Below, one piece after another: positions 17,106 to 26,176 of a stretch of 64,000 bases of DNA. Origin of the DNA: an uncultured Aquimarina sp. (GTDB lineage: Bacteria > Bacteroidota > Bacteroidia > Flavobacteriales > Flavobacteriaceae). The number at the start of each line of letters is the position of its first letter. The first letter of the stretch is position 1. The stretch lies in the NCBI GenBank assembly GCA_947496705.1, contig CANMDW010000001.1, positions 930,001 to 994,000 of the forward strand. The letters run 5' to 3'. The translations under genes were made by a program, and so were the position numbers. The notes beneath the pieces were generated by a model. It made no database searches. It was not told where the DNA came from and saw nothing but the letters and a program-made list of their open reading frames with translations.

Positions 17106-19349
17106 CTATTTATAACTGTTTTTATTTTTTAATGTTAAATCAAATACAAACCAACACGTGGTTACTATCCCAACCCCAAAAATGACATCTCCAATAGATC
17201 TCAACCATTTCAGCATGTTCATAGTAGGATGTTGCATCAACTCGGCAGAGCGTGCATACCACATTCCATGTTCCATACTCTCTAATGCCTGCCATACACC
17301 AATGGGGAGTAAGCTTAATAAAGCCATAGCTAAAAGGCCAATATTTAAAGACCAAAAGGTGATTTTTAGAAGTTTTTGATTCCAGAGAATATTTCTATAC
17401 AAGCTTCTCAAAACAAAAAGCATCAGACCTATACCAAGCATTCCGTAAACTCCAAATAAAGCAGTGTGTGCGTGAAGAGGTGTTGTGTTTAATCCTTGTA
17501 CATAGTATAAAGCGATAGGAGGATTGATGATAAAACCAAAGATACCTGCACCAAGGAAGTTCCAGAAGGCTACTGCTATCATAAAGTAAATGGGCCATTT
17601 ATAATCTTCGAGCCAGCGAGTTGCTTTAGACAATTTATAGTTATGGTATGCTTCGTATCCAATAAGAGTAAGAGGCACTACTTCTAAAGCACTAAATGTT
17701 GCTCCCAATGCCATTACAGCCGTTGGAGTGCCTGTAAAATATAAGTGATGAAAGGTTCCTAAAATTCCACCAGACATAAATATAATGGTGGCAAATAGTA
17801 CATTTAAAGTAGCCGTTTTAGTTTTCAAAAGTCCAAGTCGTACAAATAGAAAAGCTATAACTACCGTAGCAAAAACTTCAAAAAACCCCTCTACCCAAAG
17901 GTGTACAACCCACCATCTCCAATATTCAGCAATTGCTAAATTGGTTTGTCTACCCCACATTAAACCTGCTCCGTAAAACATTGCTATAGCAGTGCACGAA
18001 ATCAAAAACATAATGATTAAATTTTTTTCTTCCGTTTTTTTCTTAAGTACGGGAAGCAAAGGACGAACCATTAAAGCAAGCCATAGAAATAATCCAATCA
18101 GTAGAAAAATCTGCCAAAATCTACCTAAGTCAACGTATTCATACCCTTGATGTCCAAACCAAAAGTTTTCTATCAAGTTTAATTTTTGCATTACCCCGGC
18201 CCATTGACCCAGCATAGAGCCTACAACAATAATTAAAAGAGCTATAAATAAGAAATTTACACCAAAAACTTGAAATTTTGGATCCTTACCGGAAACAGCC
18301 GGAGCGATGTATAACCCTGTTGCAAGCCAAGCAGTCGCTATCCAAAAGATAGCCAATTGCGTATGCCATGTACGAGTAACAGAGTAGGGGAGGATTTGAT
18401 CCAAAGGAATACCATAAAAACCATTTCCCTCAACACCATAATGAGCAGTTACAATACCTAATAACATTTGTACAACCATCAAAAGGCTTACGACCCAAAA
18501 ATATTTTTTTATCATTCGCATAGAGGGTGTCACCCCTTGTTTTAGTAAAGGGTCTTCTGCCGGAGCAGGAATATTTTCATCCTCTCCTGACTTTATGTGA
18601 TAAAAAACCAAAAGGCCTATACATAAAATCAATAATATAATACTCACACCAGACCATGTAAATAAACTAGTAGTAGGGGTATTACCCACTAATTCATCTG
18701 ATGGCCAGTTATGAGTATAGGAAACAGTTTCTCCTGGCCTTTCTGTTACTGTTGCCCAGGTAGCCCAAAAGAAAAATGCAGTCATTTTTTGTGCCCTATC
18801 TTCACTTTTAATGGTGTTTTTAGGGATAGCATAGTCTATACGTAATTGATCAAATTTTGGGTCGTCGGTAAACAAGCCTTTATAATAAGTGCCCAGATAC
18901 CGGATAGCTTCAATCCTTTCTTTTGAAATTGAAATTGTATTATTAGCTTTGTTATACGTATTGGTTCGCAGATTTTTTTGTAATCGTATTTTTAACGCAG
19001 CTTGTTGTTCGTCACCTATTTCATCATAGCTTTTATTAAAATCTGCCTTTGCATAGTTATTTAAGATAAACACAGCTTCGCGATGAAGCCAGTCTGCTGT
19101 CCAATCGGGGGCAACATATGCCCCGTGACCCCAGATTGATCCCACTTCCTGCCCACCAATGCTTTGCCAGATATTTTGACCTTCTTTAATCTCTTTTCCA
19201 GTAAAAATAACGGTGTTGTCTGATGAAATAATTTTATCTGGTATTGGGGGAGATTCTTGGTAAATCTCATAACCATAATAACCCAATACACCAAAGGATA
19301 GCAGTATAACCGCTGCAAATCCAAACCATAACTTTCGTTCTCTATTCAT
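17106..19349 (-). CDS. norZ: Quinol-dependent nitric oxide reductase
   Basis: Single-subunit qNOR that reduces NO with electrons from the quinone pool. The 747-aa protein has an N-terminal membrane helix and a soluble extension (about 30-220) with WQSIGGQEVGSIWGHGAYVAPDWTADWLHRE, the haem-less equivalent of NorC. A NorB-like membrane domain follows with TRTWHTQLAIFW, VVHLWVEGFFEVFA, GTFHHLYFTG and HAHTALFGVYG, giving the haem and FeB histidines and the glutamates. It lies in the order rrf2-norZ-RIC on the minus strand. It is the second NO reductase type in the window, beside norCB. A degenerate half of the 7-6-7 repeat is visible at 19372-19391 just before its start. Confidence 0.96.
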   Translation of the reverse strand: MNRERKLWFGFAAVILLSFGVLGYYGYEIYQESPPIPDKIISSDNTVIFTGKEIKEGQNIWQSIGGQEVGSIWGHGAYVAPDWTADWLHREAVFILNNYAKADFNKSYDEIGDEQQAALKIRLQKNLRTNTYNKANNTISISKERIEAIRYLGTYYKGLFTDDPKFDQLRIDYAIPKNTIKSEDRAQKMTAFFFWATWATVTERPGETVSYTHNWPSDELVGNTPTTSLFTWSGVSIILLILCIGLLVFYHIKSGEDENIPAPAEDPLLKQGVTPSMRMIKKYFWVVSLLMVVQMLLGIVTAHYGVEGNGFYGIPLDQILPYSVTRTWHTQLAIFWIATAWLATGLYIAPAVSGKDPKFQVFGVNFLFIALLIIVVGSMLGQWAGVMQKLNLIENFWFGHQGYEYVDLGRFWQIFLLIGLFLWLALMVRPLLPVLKKKTEEKNLIIMFLISCTAIAMFYGAGLMWGRQTNLAIAEYWRWWVVHLWVEGFFEVFATVVIAFLFVRLGLLKTKTATLNVLFATIIFMSGGILGTFHHLYFTGTPTAVMALGATFSALEVVPLTLIGYEAYHNYKLSKATRWLEDYKWPIYFMIAVAFWNFLGAGIFGFIINPPIALYYVQGLNTTPLHAHTALFGVYGMLGIGLMLFVLRSLYRNILWNQKLLKITFWSLNIGLLAMALLSLLPIGVWQALESMEHGMWYARSAELMQHPTMNMLKWLRSIGDVIFGVGIVTTCWFVFDLTLKNKNSYK

Positions 19350-19408
19350 TTATTAACCTTTAAAATATTAATTCGGACAATTTTATCTTATTTGTTGTCA
19401 AATTTTTT

Positions 19409-19843
19409 TTAGATTTTTAAATATGATGTTCCAGATTTTATACCTAGTGCTAATTCTTCAAGGTTGGTAGACTCTAACATTTTTTTTAATTCATCTCTTA
19501 CCGCCTTGAATTTATCATGTACAGGACAAGGATGGAGTTCATCACATATGCTAAGCCCCAAACCACAACCATTATATATACTATCACCGTCTATTGCATC
19601 TACTATTTTTGCAAGCTGTATTTCTGCTATTTTATTCTTTTCAATATCAAAACCTCCTGCTGCTCCTTTTGTAGAGTTTATGATATTATTTTTTGCTAAT
19701 TTTTGAAGAATCTTAGCAGTGAATGCTTCGGGCGAATTAATTTCTCCAGCAATATCTTTAAGACTTACCCGAATTCCCTGATATGATTTAAGGGCGATAA
19801 AGATGGTTGCTTTTATTCCGTATTCACAAGCTTTTGAAAACAT
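19409..19843 (-). CDS. Rrf2-family regulator, NsrR-like, first gene of norZ set
   Basis: A 144-aa winged-helix protein starting MFSKACEYGIKATIFIAL with the wing motif NSTKGAAGGFDI. Three cysteines in CGLGLSICDELHPCPVH match the Fe-S ligand set of NsrR/RsrR/IscR-type sensors. It is transcribed with norZ (59-bp gap) and RIC, both NO-defence functions, so this is the better candidate for the NO sensor of the island. The minus-strand box TAACTTTG (19876-19869) is an exact TAnnTTTG match and probably its promoter. It is divergent from nirK, and the two share the intergenic regulatory region. Confidence 0.9.
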   Translation of the reverse strand: MFSKACEYGIKATIFIALKSYQGIRVSLKDIAGEINSPEAFTAKILQKLAKNNIINSTKGAAGGFDIEKNKIAEIQLAKIVDAIDGDSIYNGCGLGLSICDELHPCPVHDKFKAVRDELKKMLESTNLEELALGIKSGTSYLKI

Positions 19844-19868
19844 TCTTTTTTTAGTATAGATTATACCG

Positions 19869-19980
19869 CAAAGTTAACAATAATTTAATTAGGATAAAAA
19901 CATCCGAAATATGATATTTATCATATGTAACCTCTTGCATTATTTCCTATTTTTACAAAAAAAAGATAAAATAGTCTTTT
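19869..19980. promoter_or_regulatory. Divergent rrf2-nirK regulatory region
   Basis: It contains a minus-strand TAACTTTG box (19876-19869) for rrf2, the Fnr-like dyad TATGATATTTATCATA (19910-19925), TATTTTTA (19948-19955; one mismatch to TAnnTTTG, 30.5 bp from the dyad centre) for nirK, and AAAAGATAAAATAGTCTTTT (19961-19980), a 7-6-7 repeat over the nirK start site. The layout is the same as at norC. Confidence 0.7.
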
Positions 19981-20000
19981 ATTAAAAATTAAAAAATAGT

Positions 20001-21482
20001 ATGAGTATGAAATCAAAAAAACCAATTTTACTAGTATCAGGTTTGGGGTTACTAATGGTAATTCTGCTGGTAGTATTTTCTTTTTACTCGGATAGTAAAG
20101 AAGCGGAGACAAAAAATTATTTAGGACCAGCAGGTATTCCTGTAAGTAGGGAAATGAGAGCAGAATTAACTGCGCCTCCTAATGTACCGGGACCAACCGG
20201 AAGGCGGAAAGCTAAGAAGCTAATTGTTGATATGGAAGTTTTAGAACAGGAGGGAGTGATGTCTGATGGGGTGAAGTATATATACTGGACATTTGGAGGT
20301 TCGGTACCCGGAAGTTTTATTAGATCTAAAATTGGAGATGAGGTAGAGTTTCATCTTAAGAATCATCCTGATAATAAATTACCACATAATATAGATTTAC
20401 ATGCAGTAACGGGTCCTGGAGGCGGGGCAACTTCATCCTTTGTAGCTCCCGGACACGAAACTCAGTTCTCTTTTAAAGTATTAAACCCAGGGCTCTATGT
20501 GTATCACTGTGCGACCGCACCCGTTGGAATGCATATAGCTAATGGTATGTATGGGTTAATTCTTGTTGAGCCAGAAGAAGGCTTACCTGAAGTAGATAAA
20601 GAATACTATATAATGCAAGGTGATTTTTATACCAAAGGAGAGAATGGAGAAAGAGGACTTCAGCCGTTCGATATGAAAAAAGCAGTAGATGAAGATGCAG
20701 ACTATGTGGTGTTTAATGGGAAAGTTGGCTCATTAACCGGTGATAATGCGATTACTGCAAATGTTGGTGAAACCGTACGATTGTATGTAGGTAATGGTGG
20801 CCCAAATCTTGTGTCATCTTTTCACGTTATCGGTGAAATTTTTGATAGAGTAAGAGTAGAAGGTGGTGATTTTATCAATAACAATGTACAAACTACCCTT
20901 ATTCCGGCAGGAGGTGCAGCCATCGTAGAATTCAAAGTTGATGTACCAGGAACCTTTATTTTGGTAGATCATTCAATTTTTAGGGCATTTAATAAAGGTG
21001 CTTTGGGCATGCTTAAAGTACAAGGAGATGAAAATAAAAAAATCTATTCCGGTAAACAAGAAGAAGGTGTGTATCAACCAGAAGGAAGCGGAATCCAGGA
21101 AATGCCTGTTGATAATGATTTAGTTCAAGTAAACAAGACAGCAACATCACTAAAAGAAAAAATGGAGTTTGGAAAAGCAACCTATATGCGAACATGCTTT
21201 GCCTGCCATCAGGCCGAGGGACAAGGTATACCTAATGCATTTCCTCCTCTGGCCAAATCAGATTATCTAAATGCCGATCTAGAACGGGCAATTGATATTG
21301 TATTACACGGAAAAACAGGAGAAATAACCGTAAATGGTAAAAAATACAATAGTGTAATGACAAAACAAGACATAACAGATGAGGAAGTGGCAAATGTGTT
21401 AACCTATATATATAATAGTTGGGGAAATTCCAAAAAAGAAGTTACACAGGCAATGGTAACTAGTAGAAGAAACGTTCATTAA
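20001..21482 (+). CDS. nirK: Copper nitrite reductase with fused C-terminal cytochrome c
   Basis: Reduces nitrite to NO in the periplasm. After an N-terminal membrane/signal segment, two cupredoxin domains carry all copper ligands: type 1 H129, C170, H178, M183; type 2 H134, H169, H324; catalytic Asp D132 in HNIDLH. A third domain at about 385-480 is a class I cytochrome c with CFACH (C399, C402, H403), likely the electron entry. Fusions of this order (NirK-cyt c) are known in several bacteria. The 493-aa length fits the fusion. It is followed closely by nirV-like and SCO-like genes, which suggests copper-site maturation and expression as one unit. Confidence 0.96.
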   Translation: MSMKSKKPILLVSGLGLLMVILLVVFSFYSDSKEAETKNYLGPAGIPVSREMRAELTAPPNVPGPTGRRKAKKLIVDMEVLEQEGVMSDGVKYIYWTFGGSVPGSFIRSKIGDEVEFHLKNHPDNKLPHNIDLHAVTGPGGGATSSFVAPGHETQFSFKVLNPGLYVYHCATAPVGMHIANGMYGLILVEPEEGLPEVDKEYYIMQGDFYTKGENGERGLQPFDMKKAVDEDADYVVFNGKVGSLTGDNAITANVGETVRLYVGNGGPNLVSSFHVIGEIFDRVRVEGGDFINNNVQTTLIPAGGAAIVEFKVDVPGTFILVDHSIFRAFNKGALGMLKVQGDENKKIYSGKQEEGVYQPEGSGIQEMPVDNDLVQVNKTATSLKEKMEFGKATYMRTCFACHQAEGQGIPNAFPPLAKSDYLNADLERAIDIVLHGKTGEITVNGKKYNSVMTKQDITDEEVANVLTYIYNSWGNSKKEVTQAMVTSRRNVH

Positions 21483-21500
21483 AACTAAAAAACTTAGCTG

Positions 21501-22286
21501 ATGACTCCTCCTTTGAAAATAGTATTATTACTGATTCTTAATACGTGTTTGTTATGTAGTGTTCAAGCTCAAAAGAATACTATGGTTACAGTAAAAGGAG
21601 GAGTTTATATTCCTTTATATGGTGTGGATTCTACTGCTGTTAAAGTCAATGATTTTTTAATGGATATTTATCCAGTATCAAATGTTGAGTTTTTATCGTT
21701 TGTGGAAAAATTTCCCGAATGGAAAAGAAGTAATATAAAACAACTATTTGCAGACAAAAACTATCTGTTATTTTGGAAAAATGATGCTGCTTTAGGAGAA
21801 CAAGCACTACCGAACTCTCCGGTAACAAATGTCTCCTGGTTTGCTGCAAAGAAATACTGTGAATGTCAGGGAAAAAGACTACCCACAGTTGATGAATGGG
21901 AATATGCTGCTATGGCAGATCAACAAACTCCTGATGCAAGAAAAAAGAAAACCTATAATCAATACATTTTGGAGTGGTATGAAGCACCTAAGTCTTTCAA
22001 TAATAAAATAGGATCCACTTTTAAAAACTACTGGGGAATTTATGATTTACACGGCCTGGTATGGGAATGGACACTAGATTTTAATTCAGTACTCATATCT
22101 GGTGAGTCTAGAAAAGATGTAGACAAAGACAGTAATTTGTTTTGCGGTAGCGCAGCTGTAGGAGCATCTGATCTTATGAATTATGCAGCCTTTATGCGTT
22201 ATGCTTTTAGAGGCAGTATGAAAGCAAATTATTCAGTAAGAAATCTAGGATTTAGATGTGTAAAAGATAAAGACATACTACCATAA
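21501..22286 (+). CDS. nirV: Formylglycine-generating-enzyme-like protein (NirV-type)
   Basis: A 261-aa protein of the SUMF1 (sulfatase-modifying factor) fold, exported by an N-terminal signal (LLLILNTCLLCSVQAQ). Fold motifs are DIYPVSNVEFLSFV, PVTNVSWFAAKKYCECQGKRLPTVDEWEYAA and a C-terminal WEWTLDF plus YSVRNLGFRC. It lies 18 bp after nirK. NirV, a SUMF1-like protein, is encoded next to nirK in several denitrifiers, though its task is not settled. True formylglycine activity is doubtful, because no sulfatase is nearby. The symbol is given on family plus position. Confidence 0.8.
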   Translation: MTPPLKIVLLLILNTCLLCSVQAQKNTMVTVKGGVYIPLYGVDSTAVKVNDFLMDIYPVSNVEFLSFVEKFPEWKRSNIKQLFADKNYLLFWKNDAALGEQALPNSPVTNVSWFAAKKYCECQGKRLPTVDEWEYAAMADQQTPDARKKKTYNQYILEWYEAPKSFNNKIGSTFKNYWGIYDLHGLVWEWTLDFNSVLISGESRKDVDKDSNLFCGSAAVGASDLMNYAAFMRYAFRGSMKANYSVRNLGFRCVKDKDILP

Positions 22287-22318
22287 ACGATATCAAATAA
22301 TTACAAAAACTTATTTTT

Positions 22319-22927
22319 ATGAAACGAATAAGTATACTACTCTTAGGAATAATGATAACCTGCTATTCTTGTACCTCTGAAAAGAAACGAGAGGCAGTGA
22401 CCGTGTCAAAAACAAAAGAATATGACGCATCTATTTCTGAACTTTCTATTTACAACCTGCCCTCTGTTTGGACCACGCAAAACAATCGTAAAATTGAATT
22501 AAAAGAATTAAAAGGAGATGTTCTTGTAATGGTGATGATATATACTTCTTGTAAGGCGGCTTGCCCTAGATTGGTTGCAGATATGAGGGCAATAGAAGCA
22601 CAAATACCTGAGACTAAAAAAGACAATGTTAAACTAGTGCTTGTAAGCATCGACCCAAAAACAGATACCCCCCAAAGGCTTAAAAAGTTCTCCATTGAAA
22701 ATAAAATGGAATCTGATCAATGGTTGTTTCTTACAGGTTCTGAATCGGATACCAGAGAATTTGCCGCTGTGCTTGCCGTGAATTATAAGAAAATATCGCC
22801 GATGGATTTTTCACACTCCAATATTATTAGTGTTTTTAACCAGAGCGGAGAATTAGAGCATCAACAGGAAGGGCTGGGCGTAAATAATAAAGAAACAGTA
22901 GATAAAATCATAGAATTAGCCCGTTAA
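22319..22927 (+). CDS. SCO1/SenC-family copper chaperone lipoprotein
   Basis: A 202-aa lipoprotein (signal LLGIMITCYSC) with a thioredoxin-like SCO fold. The copper ligands are visible: the CxxxC motif in YTSCKAACPRL and a His in MDFSHSNIISVF. Family members deliver copper to the CuA site of oxidases or keep its cysteines reduced; here the neighbouring NirK suggests copper supply to nitrite reductase. It starts 32 bp after the nirV-like gene. The spacing VSIDPKTDTPQRLKKF is also typical of SCO proteins. Confidence 0.9.
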   Translation: MKRISILLLGIMITCYSCTSEKKREAVTVSKTKEYDASISELSIYNLPSVWTTQNNRKIELKELKGDVLVMVMIYTSCKAACPRLVADMRAIEAQIPETKKDNVKLVLVSIDPKTDTPQRLKKFSIENKMESDQWLFLTGSESDTREFAAVLAVNYKKISPMDFSHSNIISVFNQSGELEHQQEGLGVNNKETVDKIIELAR

Positions 22928-23018
22928 ATCTAAAAAAGTTTAAATTACTTCATTTATAAAAAATCCAGAAAAAAAGATTTTTAATGCTAAATTGGCTAAC
23001 AAAGAGCAAGTCTAGCTT

Positions 23019-24251
23019 ATGATCAATAGTAAACGACATACTAATATATCGCTCACTTTCTTTCTCTTGGCTGCTGCTCTAGGTGTTTTTTTAAGATTTT
23101 TATATATTTTTAACCTAGCTGTTGATTATAGATATATAGTACATGCTCACTCTCATATAGCCTTACTTGGGTGGGTTTATATTGGATTGACAACTATATT
23201 TTATAAATTGTTTTTGAGTGAATTTGGTCTGGATAAACGATATAGAATTATTTTTTGGTTTACCCAATGTACACTATTAGGAATGTTGTTTAGCTTTCCG
23301 TTTCAGGGTTATGCGTTATTCTCGATAATTTTTTCTACGCTCTTCCTTTTTGCTTCTTATTGGTTTTCTTGGTTTTTTGTTAAAAACACAGCTGTTCAGT
23401 TTAAAGAAAACAGCTCGTATAGGTGCATGAAAATGGCTTTGTTTTATATGGTGGTTTCTAGTATTGGTCCATGGGCACTCGGTGTCATAATGACTACTTT
23501 GGGAACAGGTTCTATTTGGTATAGAATGGCTATATATTTTTATTTACATTTTCAATACAATGGATGGATGATCCTTGCTTTATTTGGACTTTTGTTTTTC
23601 ATTCTTGAGGGTAGAGGAATCAAATTAACGCGCAAAGAATTCAATAGGTTTTTTGTGTTTATCAATTGGGGTATTATGTTAACTTTTTTTCTCTCTGTAT
23701 TATGGACTAAACCTGCATTCATATACTACTTTTTGGGAGGAGTAGGTGGTTTTTTTCAGCTAATAGCATTATTATTCCTTTTTAGAATAATACTAAAATC
23801 AAAAACAGTAGTAAGAAAAATATTTTTCAAACCTCAATGGGAGCTCTTAAACGTTGTTGGCATTCTGATCGCTGTTAAATTCTTATTGCAATTGGTATCA
23901 GCTTTACCATACATTGCAAATCTAGCCGCAACCATTATCGATTTCACCATTGGTTATTTACATTGGACTTTTTTGGGTGTAGTAAGTATTGGGCTTTTTT
24001 TATTTTTAGAATATTTCAAGCTTATCAAAGTCTCTCAAAAAGGGTATTATATCTATTTATTTGGATTTGGATTAACAGAGCTGCTGATTTTTTATAAAGC
24101 AGTAGTCATATGGCTTGGTTTGAGTCTTTTTAAAGGATACTTCATTGTTCTTTCAACTGCAAGTATTGTCCTTTTGGTCGGTATAGGCTATCTGTTTGTG
24201 TTTAATTTGAAGCAAAGAGCTTGTTTAGAGGAAGTGAAAACCACTCATTAA
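23019..24251 (+). CDS. Polytopic membrane protein of the nirK transcript, possibly haem-binding
   Basis: A 410-aa protein with about 12 hydrophobic helices and no soluble domain. The first helix pair holds YIVHAHSHIALLGWVYIGL, a His-rich motif placed like the first haem ligand region of NorB and haem-copper oxidase subunit I; FYLHFQYNGWMILALFG and YLHWTFLGVVSIGLF add more in-membrane histidines. I do not recognise a named family with certainty; NnrS-like or subunit-I-like proteins are the closest ideas. It lies 91 bp after the SCO gene and is probably the last gene of the nirK group. A role in NO or haem/copper handling is inferred from position. Confidence 0.5.
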   Translation: MINSKRHTNISLTFFLLAAALGVFLRFLYIFNLAVDYRYIVHAHSHIALLGWVYIGLTTIFYKLFLSEFGLDKRYRIIFWFTQCTLLGMLFSFPFQGYALFSIIFSTLFLFASYWFSWFFVKNTAVQFKENSSYRCMKMALFYMVVSSIGPWALGVIMTTLGTGSIWYRMAIYFYLHFQYNGWMILALFGLLFFILEGRGIKLTRKEFNRFFVFINWGIMLTFFLSVLWTKPAFIYYFLGGVGGFFQLIALLFLFRIILKSKTVVRKIFFKPQWELLNVVGILIAVKFLLQLVSALPYIANLAATIIDFTIGYLHWTFLGVVSIGLFLFLEYFKLIKVSQKGYYIYLFGFGLTELLIFYKAVVIWLGLSLFKGYFIVLSTASIVLLVGIGYLFVFNLKQRACLEEVKTTH

Positions 24252-24380
24252 GGCTTTTATGATTGTTTATTTACTAAATTCTATATCTTTCTTTTGAATA
24301 CTATGAAAATCGCAACCTTCGGGTTGGTTAACCGACAGAGCTAAAGATTATTTATTAATATTCCTGATTTCACCATTAAG

Positions 24381-26054
24381 TCATAGGTAATGCACCTTAT
24401 CAATATCAAAACCTTTTACCTTATGATCATCCAGTAAAATAAGAGTCTTTTGATTCTGAATACTTCTCAGTAATTGAAGAAGTAATTGCTGGGTTTTGAT
24501 GTTTAATTCTTTTAAAGGCTCCTCAAGAATTAAAATAGGCTTTTTGGTAAGCAATGCCCTGCAATACATCAATATTTTTTGCTGTCCCGAGGTTAAGTTG
24601 CACCCCAGATCTCCTATTTTGCTTTCCAACTGTAGTTGATTTTGCTTGTCCTCATATTGTTGTAAATGCTGTAATAAAAATTCTGCTTTTTCTTTATTTT
24701 GATCTTTTCTATTGTAAACGACAGCCTCATAGACATCTCTTCCATACAATGGGAAGTCTTTTGATACGATGGAGATATTCTTTCTAATCGTCTTTTCAGA
24801 TAACTCACTGCTTTGATGATGCCCAAATGAAATATCTCCTTTGGATGGAGATATTAATTTTAGCAAAAGACGTACAAAAGTAGATTTCCCGGATCCTGAC
24901 ATACCTTGTATGAGCGTAGTCCTATTTGTTGCTATAGATAAGTCCAGATCTTTGAATACGGTCTTTGCAGCATTAGGATATTCAAAATTAACATCCTTAA
25001 AGACAATTTCTTCTTTATTCAGGATTATATTTTCAAAAGGTAATTGATTCTCTTTGGGTAGGTTAAAGATATCAATGAGTTTGGAAAAGGAGATGTCTCC
25101 TAATTTCCAGATAATACTTACTCGTAAACTACGTCTTAACACAGGAAGTATAGAGATGATCAATAAGATAAGAACGAGTAGAGAAGAACCTCCTAAACTG
25201 TCATGAATACCTCGTGCAGAAGAAAATACATAAAACATAATAATTCCTAGCATACCATAGGTAATGGCAGGAATAATCGCTTGTAATAAAGCAACGATTT
25301 TGGCATAACGCTTTCCGATATCATAAAGATCATCAGATCGTTTTTGATATCGCTTTTCTTCAGGTTGATATTTGTTAAATGCTTTTAAGGCTATAATACC
25401 CCGTAAGCGGGTATTAACAAAGCTTAGCATTCCAGAACGGCTATTTCTTCTATCCAGAGAAGCTTTATATAAAGTCCGGTTAAGGATCCATAGTAGTGCT
25501 GATGAAACAAGAATACATCCCGCAATCATCAGACCCAAATACATATCAAAATATCCAATGGCCAAGACAACGATACATAATAAAACTATATCCTGAGCAA
25601 AACGTATCAATCCGTTTTTCATGTAGTTCTGAATACTTTTTAAATCACCGCTATACCTCAATAGATACTTTCCGATTCCTTTACTATCGTAAACGCCCAT
25701 GGAGATTTGTAATTGGTTCTTAAAGAGTTGCTCCCGCAGTGTTTTGCTAAAGCGTTCTCCTACTAAAGCAATACCATAACGATTTAGATATTCAAATAAT
25801 AACCGTAATAGAACCAGTGAGAAGAAAAAGATAAGAAAAGATCTAAAATCTGGAGCATCCATAAAAGGAATGAACTTAAAAGCGGCTAATCGATGTGAAG
25901 AAAAGCCAAAGCTAAGCTCATAGAATTTACCTATGCTAATTGGGATCATAATAGTAAGTATATTATAACACAAACCTGTGAGGAGAGCCAGAGCTACTAG
26001 CATTCCATTTTTATAACCAAAACTTTTGATAATACTCCATTTGTTGGATAACAT
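24381..26054 (-). CDS. ABC transporter, fused membrane and ATPase domains
   Basis: A 557-aa half-transporter of the exporter type. Six membrane helices (about residues 15-310) are followed by a nucleotide-binding domain with Walker A GMSGSGKST, signature LTSGQQKIL, and Walker B PILILEEPL with a final Glu pair. The signature and the Walker B region depart slightly from LSGGQ and LDEP. The protein is shorter at the C-terminus than MsbA-like exporters. Substrate is unknown. It stands alone: the upstream gene is 122 bp away beyond a large hairpin, and the downstream nirK group is convergent. Confidence 0.85.
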   Translation of the reverse strand: MLSNKWSIIKSFGYKNGMLVALALLTGLCYNILTIMIPISIGKFYELSFGFSSHRLAAFKFIPFMDAPDFRSFLIFFFSLVLLRLLFEYLNRYGIALVGERFSKTLREQLFKNQLQISMGVYDSKGIGKYLLRYSGDLKSIQNYMKNGLIRFAQDIVLLCIVVLAIGYFDMYLGLMIAGCILVSSALLWILNRTLYKASLDRRNSRSGMLSFVNTRLRGIIALKAFNKYQPEEKRYQKRSDDLYDIGKRYAKIVALLQAIIPAITYGMLGIIMFYVFSSARGIHDSLGGSSLLVLILLIISILPVLRRSLRVSIIWKLGDISFSKLIDIFNLPKENQLPFENIILNKEEIVFKDVNFEYPNAAKTVFKDLDLSIATNRTTLIQGMSGSGKSTFVRLLLKLISPSKGDISFGHHQSSELSEKTIRKNISIVSKDFPLYGRDVYEAVVYNRKDQNKEKAEFLLQHLQQYEDKQNQLQLESKIGDLGCNLTSGQQKILMYCRALLTKKPILILEEPLKELNIKTQQLLLQLLRSIQNQKTLILLDDHKVKGFDIDKVHYL

Positions 26055-26090
26055 AGTATGAATTTAATGAGGTTGTTCTTTATATAGTAT

Positions 26091-26159
26091 AAGTGGAAGG
26101 TCAAACCCTGAAAGGAATCACTCTATAATTTTATCAGGGTTTGTTTTGACCCGCCACTT
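26091..26159. terminator. Large interrupted inverted repeat between ABC and HTTM genes
   Basis: Pairs AAGTGG (26091-26096) with CCACTT (26154-26159), GGTCAAACCCTGA with TCAGGGTTTG and TTGACC, around a loop of about 22 nt. There is no clear U-tract on the minus strand. It follows the HTTM-DCC gene in transcription direction, so a terminator or 3'-end stabiliser is likely. Confidence 0.55.
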
Positions 26160-26176
26160 GAACTATTATGTTTTAT

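Noticed and set aside
19372..19391. Fifth 7-6-7 operator before norZ
   Set aside because: One half-site matches but the other has several mismatches; mentioned with norZ but not counted.
21501..22286. Active sulfatase-modifying enzyme
   Set aside because: The SUMF1 fold is clear but no sulfatase is near and the position after nirK points to a NirV-type role.
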